A stretch of 16,065 bases of DNA from CAZCBD01 sp964496755. GTDB taxonomy: Bacteria > Bacteroidota > Ignavibacteria > Ignavibacteriales > Melioribacteraceae. The notes below the pieces were generated by a model. It did no database searches. It was not told the origin of the DNA and saw only the letters and a list, made by a program, of their open reading frames with translations. Below, in pieces: positions 7,301 through 13,542 of this stretch. Within the stretch, counting starts at the first letter, position 1; each line of letters starts with the position of its first letter. Location: assembly GCA_964496755.1 (NCBI GenBank), contig CAZCBD010000042.1, positions 1 to 16,065 of the forward strand, in the 5' to 3' direction. The position numbers and the translations under genes were made by a program.

Positions 7301-7735
7301 TTAATAATCTGAAAATAAAGCTTTGATACTGCCCCAAGTTCTTTTAACACTTGAAACACTGTGCGAAACTTTTACTTCGGAAGATTCACCGTCTTTTGCC
7401 CCGTTTGAATCTACAAATACAAGTTTATAAGTATAAATACTTCCATCTGTTTTATAAGCGGATTTATCTTTATACTCATAATCGGTAATTTTATTCGGGG
7501 CACCTTTTGCAACTACCCTATCTATTTCAACATACTGAGTTCCAACCGCTTTTCTATAAATCACAAATTCCTTTACGTTTATTTCCGATTGAGTTTGCAA
7601 CCGCAATTTAATAATTCCATCGTCGCTTATANNNNNNNNNNTAACTTGAAAGTAAGAAATGAGCGCCGTAGCAAAAACAAAACTCGTAAAAATTGTGATT
7701 GTTAGAATTAAATATATAAAACGCACCTTTTTCAT
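7301..7735 (-). CDS. Exported beta-sandwich (FN3-like) protein, interrupted by an assembly gap
   Basis: About 144 residues if the ten-N gap has its true length. The N-terminus MKKVRFIYLILTITIFTSFVFATA is a signal peptide or membrane anchor. After the gap comes a strand-rich domain (VKEFVIYRKAVGTQYVEID ... GSIYTYKLVFVDSNG ... SSEVKV) that resembles a fibronectin type III fold in strand spacing and in its Y-x-Y and VDSNG turn; this is inference from pattern. The C-terminal tail is short and basic. The frame is open on both sides of the N run, but N runs are often placeholders, so size and continuity are uncertain. The first gene of a tight run with maf and the flippase-like gene. The ATG has no upstream ribosome site and sits where the transcript should begin. 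Confidence 0.65.
   Translation of the reverse strand: MKKVRFIYLILTITIFTSFVFATALISYFQVXXXXISDDGIIKLRLQTQSEINVKEFVIYRKAVGTQYVEIDRVVAKGAPNKITDYEYKDKSAYKTDGSIYTYKLVFVDSNGAKDGESSEVKVSHSVSSVKRTWGSIKALFSDY
7632..7641. other. Assembly gap (10 N)
   Basis: Ten undetermined bases inside the exported FN3-like gene, between its signal peptide and its beta domain. The real gap length is unknown. Confidence 0.99.
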
Positions 7736-7741
7736 ATTCCG

Positions 7742-7770
7742 AATATATCTTTTGCAATATTTAATGTCAA
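7742..7770 (-). promoter_or_regulatory. Strong sigma70-like promoter, apparently leaderless
   Basis: The minus strand carries a perfect TTGACA (7770-7765), exactly 17 nt, then TATATT (7747-7742). The A of the ATG of the FN3-like gene lies 7 nt after the -10, where transcription is expected to begin, and no ribosome site exists upstream. It should drive the FN3-like, maf and flippase genes. Confidence 0.65.
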
Positions 7771-7811
7771 TAAAATTATTTTCAAATTTTTAGAAATATT
7801 ATCTTATATTT

Positions 7812-7829
7812 AATAATTGTAGAATTATT
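7812..7829 (+). promoter_or_regulatory. Candidate operator at the -35 of the HTH gene
   Basis: AATAATT-GTAG-AATTATT is an inverted repeat with 7-bp arms and a 4-nt spacer. It overlaps the proposed -35 of the downstream double-HTH regulator and lies in the divergent region shared with the FN3-like/maf operon, so it could be an autoregulation site. All-A/T arms in AT-rich DNA arise by chance easily. Confidence 0.25.
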
Positions 7830-7845
7830 TCGATTTTTTTATTTT
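7817..7845 (+). promoter_or_regulatory. Promoter-like -35/-10 pair for the HTH regulator
   Basis: TTGTAG, a 17-nt spacer and TATTTT. The expected start near 7852 gives a leader of about 20 nt with AGGA before the TTG start. Same -10 hexamer and spacing as the sites at 5723 and 10568. Confidence 0.35.
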
Positions 7846-7871
7846 AATTTTTTTAAGAAACAGGATCTAAA

Positions 7872-8426
7872 TTGAACTTAAGAGAAGAAATTAAATCTTT
7901 ATTAATTTCGAATGGAATTAGAGAAACTTGGTTAGCTAAAAAACTGGAAATAAAACCTCACACCTTACATTATTTACTTTACGATGCTCCTGATTTTGAC
8001 CCTGATTTATACGAAAAAATAAGGCAAATAATACAAGAATACCAATATGAATTTAAATTCATTGAAGCAAATGATGAAGAAGATTACTCACTTTTTGATG
8101 AAGATAAATTACAAAAAGGTATCGGCGAAAGAATCCGTGTTTTTGCTAAACGTAAATACGGCACCTTAAAAAAGCTTTCCGAAGAAATGGGCATTTCCCC
8201 ACAGCAATTGCAACAATATATTAGCGGTAAACGTGAACCGGGTTCCAGAGTGCTGGCACGACTCTTAAAATTAGGTTGTGATATTAATTGGATTCTTGGT
8301 GGGGCTGAATCTTTTGAAAATTATAAAATCTATAAATTGGAATCGGAAATTAAAAATTTGCATAAAACTTTTTCACAAATTGATTCTATTCTTAAAAAAC
8401 ATATTCATCATGATAAAAACCGATAG
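7872..8426 (+). CDS. Double helix-turn-helix (XRE-like) transcriptional regulator
   Basis: A 184-residue protein with two HTH-like units in one chain. The first, residues 3-37, contains WLAKKLEIKPHTLHYLLYD. The second, a clearer XRE domain at 83-143, contains KKLSEEMGISPQQLQQYISGKREPG followed by LLKLGCDINWILGG, an ending typical of phage-repressor-like XRE proteins. A charged helical tail (150-175) could mediate dimerisation. There is no protease or ligand domain. The start is TTG at 7872, with AGGA about 7 nt upstream. It is the only plus-strand gene, divergent from the FN3-like/maf operon and convergent with the Cys4/kinase group, so local regulation of either neighbour or of itself is plausible. 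Target unknown. Confidence 0.85.
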   Translation: MNLREEIKSLLISNGIRETWLAKKLEIKPHTLHYLLYDAPDFDPDLYEKIRQIIQEYQYEFKFIEANDEEDYSLFDEDKLQKGIGERIRVFAKRKYGTLKKLSEEMGISPQQLQQYISGKREPGSRVLARLLKLGCDINWILGGAESFENYKIYKLESEIKNLHKTFSQIDSILKKHIHHDKNR

Positions 8427-8454
8427 TAAAAATTACCAATATTAAAATTACTCT

Positions 8455-8601
8455 CTAACGTCTTTTTATGTAAACTACTTTTTGATCATTCTTTTTTACA
8501 TCTTTTTTCAAAGGTTCATATTTTTGACATTTCGAAACATCTTCGGTAGCTAATGCTTTACATAATTTTTTACAACCGGCACATTTTTCATTTATTTTCA
8601 T
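8455..8601 (-). CDS. Small Cys4 protein of unknown function
   Basis: A 48-residue reading frame, MKINEKCAGCKKLC... with cysteines at 7, 10, 14 and 25 (CxxCxxxC-x10-C) and a basic tail ending VVYIKRR. Four spaced cysteines suggest a metal site (zinc or an iron-sulfur cluster), but I recognise no family. The ATG at 8601 lies 10 nt after the stop of the HisKA_3 kinase gene; no clear ribosome site is visible. A longer reading from TTG 8670 would run far into the kinase gene and is less likely. The position makes it the last gene of the secreted/7-TM/kinase run. Confidence 0.5.
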   Translation of the reverse strand: MKINEKCAGCKKLCKALATEDVSKCQKYEPLKKDVKKNDQKVVYIKRR

Positions 8602-8611
8602 TTTATTTATT

Positions 8612-9352
8612 TTATTTGTTTGTAAATATTCTTGAAGGTAATTTAAATAAAACTTCTGTTCCTTCGCCAACAGAGCTGTTTATCAAAATTAGTCCACCCA
8701 TCATTTTCGCTCTTTCTTTCATATTTTTTAGCCCTAATGATTTTGAAATCATAGTTTCTTTATTAAAACCAATTCCATCGTCTTTTATACTTCCTATTAT
8801 GTTTCCGTTATCAACATAAATACTTACCCACATTTTCCGTGCATTTGCGTGAGATAATACATTATTAAATGCTTCCTGAATTATTCTGTAAACATTTAAT
8901 TGAATTTCATTTTCCACTTCAAAATTTTTAATATCCAAATCTATTTCGATGTTATTATTTAAACATCCTTCTATCAACATTAATTCTATACTTTTCTTTA
9001 GTGTTGAATTTTCTAATTGGGCGGGTTTCAAATTGTACGATAAAAACTTTAATTCCCGAATCGTTTTTTCTAATATTGATCTTACTATTTCTACTGTTGC
9101 ATGAAAATTTTCACTTTCCAAAGTGCTTAAAAGACGACTAATATTCGATAGTTTTGCTTGAACGGAGTCGTGTATTTCCATTGCAACTATATTTTTTTCA
9201 TCTTCAATTAAACTAACGGTCTGTTTTGCGAAATCGGCTTTTGTTTTATTGGCAATACTTTCCCGTCTTATTTTTTCAAAAACAAGTAAAATAATTAAGA
9301 TTAGTATAACACCCGTTGTTACAAAAAATAATATTATTGATATTTCAGGCAT
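8612..9352 (-). CDS. HisKA_3 (NarL/LiaS-type) sensor histidine kinase without sensor domain
   Basis: A 246-residue kinase: one N-terminal membrane segment (about 4-25), a short linker, the HisKA_3 H-box MEIHDSVQAKL with His61, then a HATPase_c domain with the N-box EAFNNVLSHA, DDGIGF at 191-196, GLKNMKERAKMMGG at 207-220 and GEGTEV. This is the NarL/DegS/LiaS class, which normally signals to a LuxR-type response regulator; none is in the window. With no periplasmic or cytoplasmic input domain, it probably takes its signal from a partner. The gene for a 7-TM protein overlaps its start by 19 nt, making that protein the obvious candidate. The start is ATG with GGTAAG directly upstream. Confidence 0.92.
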   Translation of the reverse strand: MPEISIILFFVTTGVILILIILLVFEKIRRESIANKTKADFAKQTVSLIEDEKNIVAMEIHDSVQAKLSNISRLLSTLESENFHATVEIVRSILEKTIRELKFLSYNLKPAQLENSTLKKSIELMLIEGCLNNNIEIDLDIKNFEVENEIQLNVYRIIQEAFNNVLSHANARKMWVSIYVDNGNIIGSIKDDGIGFNKETMISKSLGLKNMKERAKMMGGLILINSSVGEGTEVLFKLPSRIFTNK

Positions 9353-9969
9353 CTTACCGCATTCGCTAATAATAAACTTTGTAAAATATTTGCTACTAAA
9401 TTTGCCAATGATACTACCTCTACAAATTCCAAAGAAAGATGTAAATCTACTATGCGTACAAAATAATACGGAATTGTAATGGCAAAATAAAGAAGAATGG
9501 CAGTATTAAACCAAAATACCGCATTGGTTGTAATACCGCCAATTCTTTTCGTCATTAAAAAAACAGTTGCAAAACTACCTAATATAAAACACTCCAATAA
9601 TGCTACGTTTGCATCCATTTTATCAAATGTTTCTATACCGAGTATATGTAAAACTATTGATGTAGAAACAAACAAAATGATACCAATTATTATCAATTTT
9701 TTATATATGGCCTTTTCTACCAAATAATAGTAAATCATCGATAGCAACGTAAATTCAATAACCGAATATAAATGATATATTATCAGGTTATTTGCATGAA
9801 AATAAAGCATTAAAAATGCAATTATTTCTGTACCAATAGTTAGCATTATGTATAAGGCCAATAAAATACTAAATTTGTTTTTAATTCTTTTTCTATGAAT
9901 AAAAAGGAAAACTAATGGTATAAAGTAACATGAATAAGTAATAAACAATAAGTAGTTTCTGTAAGACAT
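9334..9969 (-). CDS. Seven-helix membrane protein coupled to the kinase gene
   Basis: A 211-residue protein made almost entirely of hydrophobic helices. I count seven, near 5-24, 33-55, 62-84, 90-109, 120-139, 147-170 and 179-204, with short basic loops (HRKRIKNK). I do not recognise a named family. The 7-TM shape recalls the membrane modules of Bacteroidota 7TMR-type sensor kinases, here as a separate protein. It starts with ATG 5 nt after the stop of the secreted-protein gene (GGAAA about 10 nt upstream) and its end overlaps the kinase gene by 19 nt. I infer that it is the membrane sensor or accessory subunit of the kinase, comparable in role to LiaF with LiaS but not visibly homologous. 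Confidence 0.75.
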   Translation of the reverse strand: MSYRNYLLFITYSCYFIPLVFLFIHRKRIKNKFSILLALYIMLTIGTEIIAFLMLYFHANNLIIYHLYSVIEFTLLSMIYYYLVEKAIYKKLIIIGIILFVSTSIVLHILGIETFDKMDANVALLECFILGSFATVFLMTKRIGGITTNAVFWFNTAILLYFAITIPYYFVRIVDLHLSLEFVEVVSLANLVANILQSLLLANAVRCLKYQ

Positions 9970-9974
9970 ATTTT

Positions 9975-10520
9975 TTAATTTCCGACAACATCATCGCAAA
10001 TCGGTGGGCACGGACATAACGGAGGACAATCTGCGGCTCTATCCAGCACATAAACTCCGTTTTTAAAAGAAATAACCGGCTCACCGCTAATAGAACTTCT
10101 ATTAGACCGAATTTGAATTTCAATGGTATCGGAACCTCCAAGTTTAAGTAATTCTAAAATTTTATCTGTACTAATCACTCTATAAACTTCCGTAGTTGTA
10201 GAAGTTGCCGAAGCTTCGTCAACACGAAAAACATTTTTCTTTAGAGCAATATTCATTTCCTTAGTATTTTTTACAACTAATTTATCTTTTTCAAATTTGA
10301 AATAAGCTAGTTTATCGTTAACAGACATCACTTTTTCTGTTCTGGCTTTTTGAACATATTCATTTAAGCCGAAAATATTTTTAAATTCCTGAACAGTTAA
10401 AACCTTGGTTTCAACAACTTTGCCCAAAATTTTGTCGGCATCTTTTTCTTTAAATATTTCTCCTTGTGCAAAAATATTTGACGCAAACAATGCTATCAAA
10501 AGCGTTAATAAATATTTCAT
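9975..10520 (-). CDS. Secreted protein with a CPPxC-P-CPPxC tail
   Basis: A 181-residue exported protein. The signal peptide MKYLLTLLIALFASNIFA is followed by cleavage near residue 18. The mature part is polar, contains a Ser/Thr-rich patch SATSTTTEVYR (104-114), and ends with CPPLCPCPPIC at 165-175, a doubled CPPxC unit and the only cysteines in the protein. This tail could bind a metal or form disulfides. I recognise no family. The start is ATG with a perfect AGGAGG 8 nt upstream (10529-10534). It leads a cluster with a 7-TM protein and a kinase, so it may be that system's periplasmic ligand, sensor or target; this is inference from position. Confidence 0.75.
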   Translation of the reverse strand: MKYLLTLLIALFASNIFAQGEIFKEKDADKILGKVVETKVLTVQEFKNIFGLNEYVQKARTEKVMSVNDKLAYFKFEKDKLVVKNTKEMNIALKKNVFRVDEASATSTTTEVYRVISTDKILELLKLGGSDTIEIQIRSNRSSISGEPVISFKNGVYVLDRAADCPPLCPCPPICDDVVGN

Positions 10521-10567
10521 TGTACAATCCTCCTATAAATTGTTTAAACCCGATTCCCATCAAAATC

Positions 10568-10596
10568 AAAATAGCACGATATTAATAAAAAGTCAA
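10568..10596 (-). promoter_or_regulatory. Promoter for the secreted protein / 7-TM / kinase cluster
   Basis: The minus strand reads TTGACT (10596-10591), 17 nt, TATTTT (10573-10568). The expected start near 10561 gives a leader of about 41 nt that includes AGGAGG at 10529-10534. Confidence 0.6.
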
Positions 10597-10599
10597 TTA

Positions 10600-10615
10600 A
10601 TTTCAAGCTTGAAAT
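10600..10615. promoter_or_regulatory. 16-bp perfect palindrome next to the -35 (candidate operator)
   Basis: ATTTCAAGCTTGAAAT is a perfect dyad whose edge lies 3 nt upstream of the -35 hexamer of the secreted-protein promoter. That position suits an activator or repressor dimer. It also lies 18 nt after the tyrA stop, but without a GC stem or an adjacent T run it makes a poor terminator. Confidence 0.45.
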
Positions 10616-10633
10616 ATACGGTGTTAAGTAATA

Positions 10634-11740
10634 CTAATAATTCAATTTAGGCTCTTTGTTAAACTTAGTATGATAGCCTATATTCTTCATTAATTTTTCA
10701 GCAATTAAAGCATCTTTTTCGGATTCAAAAGAGACCCTAAAAGTACCTCCGGCACCTTCTCTTATTTTTAACAATTCAATATCTTTAATATTAATACCCA
10801 TTTTAAAAAGTTCACTTGAAATTTTTGCCACAACTCCGGGTTCATCTTTTACAAAAACAAACAAATCGTAGAGTGGTGTTAAAAACCCTTTTCGTGTTTT
10901 AGGAATAGCATCTCTTATTAAGCGCGATTTTTCGAATCGTTCACTTAATTTTTTCCCGTCGCCGGCTACAATTAGATTTCTTACATCAATTAATTCGTTT
11001 ATCAGATTTTCCAAAGCGGAAAATATTTCGTTTTTATTTTCCGAAATCACATCTTTCCAAATATCAAATTTACTTGAAGCAATTCTGGTCATATCTTTAA
11101 ATCCGCCACCGGCAAAATCGACAAAATTAATATTCTTCTTGTTTTTGATTAAAGAATTCACCAATGAAACCGAAACAAGCTGGGGAACATGACTTACATT
11201 TGCCACCACTTCATCATGAATTTCCGGAGAGAGAAAAATCAATCTGCATCCAAAACTTTTCAGCAAATCAAAAAAATCATTGCTGTTTTTAGAATTTTTT
11301 ATGCAATCAGACAAAATATAAACCGAATTTTCAAATAATAAAGGATCGGAAGCTTTATATCCGCTTATTTCTTTGCCTGTCATTGGATGCCCGCCAAAAT
11401 ACTCACCCTCGGATTTAATATTATCCCAAATTTTCCGGAACGGTTCTTTTACGCCGCAAACATCAGTAATAATTTGTTTTTCTTTCAATTTCGGAGCAAG
11501 AAATTCAAAGATCCTAATTGAAATATCAACAGGAGTACACAAAAAAATCAAATCCGAATCCAAGGATTTCTCAACATTAACAAGCTTTTTATCAATTATT
11601 CCTTCCAAAAAAGCTTCTTCCAAAACATTCTCTTTATCAAAGGCGGAAACAGAAATATTAAAATCCGTATTTTTAATAGCCTTTGCAATCGATCCGCCAA
11701 TAAGTCCTAATCCGATAATTGAAATACTTTTAATATTCAA
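10634..11740 (-). CDS. tyrA: Prephenate dehydrogenase with C-terminal ACT domain
   Basis: TyrA oxidatively decarboxylates prephenate to 4-hydroxyphenylpyruvate, the tyrosine branch. The 368-residue protein has the Rossmann motif GLGLIGG at 10-16 with an acidic residue at the end of the second strand (Asp35, favouring NAD), a GGHPMTGKE block with catalytic His118, NVSHVPQL with His184, AGGGFKDMTRIASS at 210-223, and an ACT domain from about 291 (LYDLFVFVKDEPGVVAKIS) to 360. The ACT domain implies allosteric control, presumably by tyrosine. The start is TTG at 11740: the first strand begins at once and no ATG fits; the ribosome site is weak. It lies 75 nt after aroF, separated by a tandem repeat, and is probably in the same transcript. 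Confidence 0.95.
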   Translation of the reverse strand: MNIKSISIIGLGLIGGSIAKAIKNTDFNISVSAFDKENVLEEAFLEGIIDKKLVNVEKSLDSDLIFLCTPVDISIRIFEFLAPKLKEKQIITDVCGVKEPFRKIWDNIKSEGEYFGGHPMTGKEISGYKASDPLLFENSVYILSDCIKNSKNSNDFFDLLKSFGCRLIFLSPEIHDEVVANVSHVPQLVSVSLVNSLIKNKKNINFVDFAGGGFKDMTRIASSKFDIWKDVISENKNEIFSALENLINELIDVRNLIVAGDGKKLSERFEKSRLIRDAIPKTRKGFLTPLYDLFVFVKDEPGVVAKISSELFKMGINIKDIELLKIREGAGGTFRVSFESEKDALIAEKLMKNIGYHTKFNKEPKLNY

Positions 11741-11780
11741 AATTTTAAACTCTAATTAATTAAACTCAAATTAATTTAAA

Positions 11781-11833
11781 TTGTTCTCTTAATATTTAGA
11801 TTGTTCTCTTAATATTTAGATTGTTCTCTTAAT
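11781..11833. repeat. 20-bp tandem repeat (2.65 copies) over the 3' end of aroF
   Basis: TTGTTCTCTTAATATTTAGA (plus strand) repeats at 11781-11800 and 11801-11820, and its first 13 bases occur again at 11821-11833. Read on the minus strand, each copy repeats the end of aroF (AAGAGAACAATC, KRTI). The first copy in transcript order supplies the last codons and TAA stop of the gene; the others lie downstream and are not in frame. Confidence 0.95.
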
Positions 11834-12829
11834 GGCTTTTGCAATCATTTTAAGTTCTTCTACCAGCTGCAGATATTGGTTGGGAAGCAAAGCCTGCGGG
11901 CCGTCTGATTTAGCAATTTCGGGTTCGTTGTGAATTTCAATCATCAAACCATCCGCCCCTGCAGCAATAGCCGCTCTGGCCATCGGAGCCACCTGATCGC
12001 GCAATCCCGTTGCGTGCGAAGGATCTGCAATAACAGGCAAATGGCTTTTTTTATGAACTATGGGAATAGCCGATAAATCGAAAGTATTTCGGGTATATGT
12101 TTCAAAAGTACGAATACCGCGCTCACATAAAATTACATTTTCGTTTCCGCCGGATAAAATATATTCAGCAGACATCAGCCATTCTTCAATAGTACCGGAA
12201 AGTCCTCTTTTAAGCATTACAGGTATTTTAGTATTTCCAATTTCTTTAAGCAAACCGAAGTTTTGCATATTTCTTGCACCAATTTGAAGAATATCGGCAT
12301 ATTTGGAAATTAATTCCAGTTGGTGAATTTGCATTACCTCGGTAATTACAAGTAAGCCAAATTGATTTGCCGCTTCTCTCATTAATTTTAATCCATCTTC
12401 ACCTAAGCCTTGAAAAGAATAGGGACTTGATCTTGGTTTAAAAGCGCCGCCACGTAAAATTTTTGCACCTGATTTTGCAACTACTTCGGCAAGCGTAAAG
12501 ATTTGTTCTTCGCTTTCAACGGAACAGGGACCAATCATCATCGCAATTTTATCATTGCCGATTTCAACATCATTTATTTTAATTACCGTATTATCTGTTT
12601 TAAAATTTCTGCTAGCAAGTTTATAAGGAACCGTAACGCGATAAACATCGGCAACACCATCTAATATTTTTATTTTTCTTTCGTCAAAATCAGGTTTAAC
12701 CCCAATTGCCCCGATTATTGTTTTTTGAACACCATCAGAAACATGAACCTGAAAGCCATAATCTTCCAAACGTTTTATAATTTCATTTTTTTGTTGATTA
12801 GTTGCACTGTTTTGTAAAATTACAACCAC
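11816..12829 (-). CDS. aroF: 3-deoxy-7-phosphoheptulonate (DAHP) synthase, type I-beta
   Basis: This enzyme condenses phosphoenolpyruvate with erythrose-4-phosphate, the first step of the shikimate pathway. The 337-residue protein has an N-terminal ferredoxin-like regulatory domain (about 1-70) and a TIM-barrel with GPCSVES at 100-106, RGGAFKPRSSPYSFQG at 126-141, ITEVM, QIGARNMQN, PVMLKRG, CERGIRTFE and DPSHATG. The expected metal ligands are Cys102, His272, Glu298 and Asp309. Length and layout match the Thermotoga-type enzyme, whose added domain mediates tyrosine feedback; similar control is inferred. The start is GTG with AAAGGAG 6 nt upstream, 16 nt after the lipoprotein gene. tyrA follows, so entry into the pathway and the tyrosine branch are co-encoded. 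Confidence 0.97.
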   Translation of the reverse strand: MVVILQNSATNQQKNEIIKRLEDYGFQVHVSDGVQKTIIGAIGVKPDFDERKIKILDGVADVYRVTVPYKLASRNFKTDNTVIKINDVEIGNDKIAMMIGPCSVESEEQIFTLAEVVAKSGAKILRGGAFKPRSSPYSFQGLGEDGLKLMREAANQFGLLVITEVMQIHQLELISKYADILQIGARNMQNFGLLKEIGNTKIPVMLKRGLSGTIEEWLMSAEYILSGGNENVILCERGIRTFETYTRNTFDLSAIPIVHKKSHLPVIADPSHATGLRDQVAPMARAAIAAGADGLMIEIHNEPEIAKSDGPQALLPNQYLQLVEELKMIAKAIKRTI

Positions 12830-12845
12830 GTCTTGCTCCTTTCAT

Positions 12846-13457
12846 TTAATTATGAAATTTCTTTTCGCCTGCTTCAATTTTTAAATCAATATAATCTTCT
12901 TTAAGCGGAATAGTGCAAGCATAATTTTTAGTATATGCACAGTAAGGATTAAAAGAATAATTAAAATCAATCGGATAAATGTGCTCCTTATCCGGATGTT
13001 TTTTAAAATTTAAATACCGACCAACTTCATAAGTGGACTTCCCTGTTGTTAAATCCGTAAACCAACAAGTATAATATTCTTCGCCGGTTTTAGAAAATCC
13101 TTTGTACACATTCAGTTTATAGGTTTTATTATCTTTTTCAAAAAGTACATAACCATATCTGATATTTTTTCTTTCATCACCTTTTGTACTGAAAACAGTA
13201 ACCGTATCTTTTTTTTCATATTCATAAAGCTTGCTATAAAAAACCCAATCAACATTCGGTTCAAAATAATTTAAGGAATGAAATTCAACTTTTCCTTTTT
13301 TATTGAATGGTGAATCGGGACTAAATTGCATTATGGAATCCTTTTTCTGTCTGTAACTAATAAATCTATTATAATATATTTTTTCATTTTCTGATAATTG
13401 CTTTCCGCAAGAAGTTATTATAAATAGAAACAGTAAAAGTAATGATATTTTTTTCAT
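12846..13457 (-). CDS. DUF1684 lipoprotein
   Basis: A 203-residue lipoprotein: signal peptide MKKISLLLLFLFIITSC with the lipobox cysteine at 17, which would be lipid-modified and anchored. The mature part has the DUF1684 blocks: R..KKDSIMQFSPDSPF, FHSLNYFEPNVDWVFYSK, RYGYVLFEKDNKTYKLNVYKG, TTGKSTYEVGRYLNFK, PIDFNYSFNPYCAYTKNYACTIPLKED and a closing IEAGEKKF. The family is widespread and without an established function. The start is ATG; no clear ribosome site is visible. It lies between mutS (85 nt away) and aroF (16 nt away); there is no evident functional link to either. Confidence 0.9.
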   Translation of the reverse strand: MKKISLLLLFLFIITSCGKQLSENEKIYYNRFISYRQKKDSIMQFSPDSPFNKKGKVEFHSLNYFEPNVDWVFYSKLYEYEKKDTVTVFSTKGDERKNIRYGYVLFEKDNKTYKLNVYKGFSKTGEEYYTCWFTDLTTGKSTYEVGRYLNFKKHPDKEHIYPIDFNYSFNPYCAYTKNYACTIPLKEDYIDLKIEAGEKKFHN

Positions 13458-13542
13458 TTATAAACCAAATAATTATTGTTAAAAATATTTAATTTGCTCT
13501 GAAGCGTTTTTTTTTTTCGATTAACTTTTGTGATTTAGTATT

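Noticed and set aside
7794..7811. AAATAT-N6-ATATTT inverted repeat in the divergent region
   Set aside because: Short all-A/T arms in very AT-rich DNA; expected by chance and not placed on a promoter element.
10600..10615. Palindrome after tyrA read as an intrinsic terminator
   Set aside because: The stem would be 6 A/T-rich pairs with a 4-nt loop and no immediate T tract; the operator reading fits better.
11373..11759. 128-codon plus-strand open frame antisense to tyrA
   Set aside because: It overlaps the conserved Rossmann half of tyrA; its composition looks like a shadow and no ribosome site precedes it.
13507..13517. Run of 11 T between mutS and the DUF1684 gene as a terminator
   Set aside because: On the coding (minus) strand it is a run of A, and there is no stem next to it.
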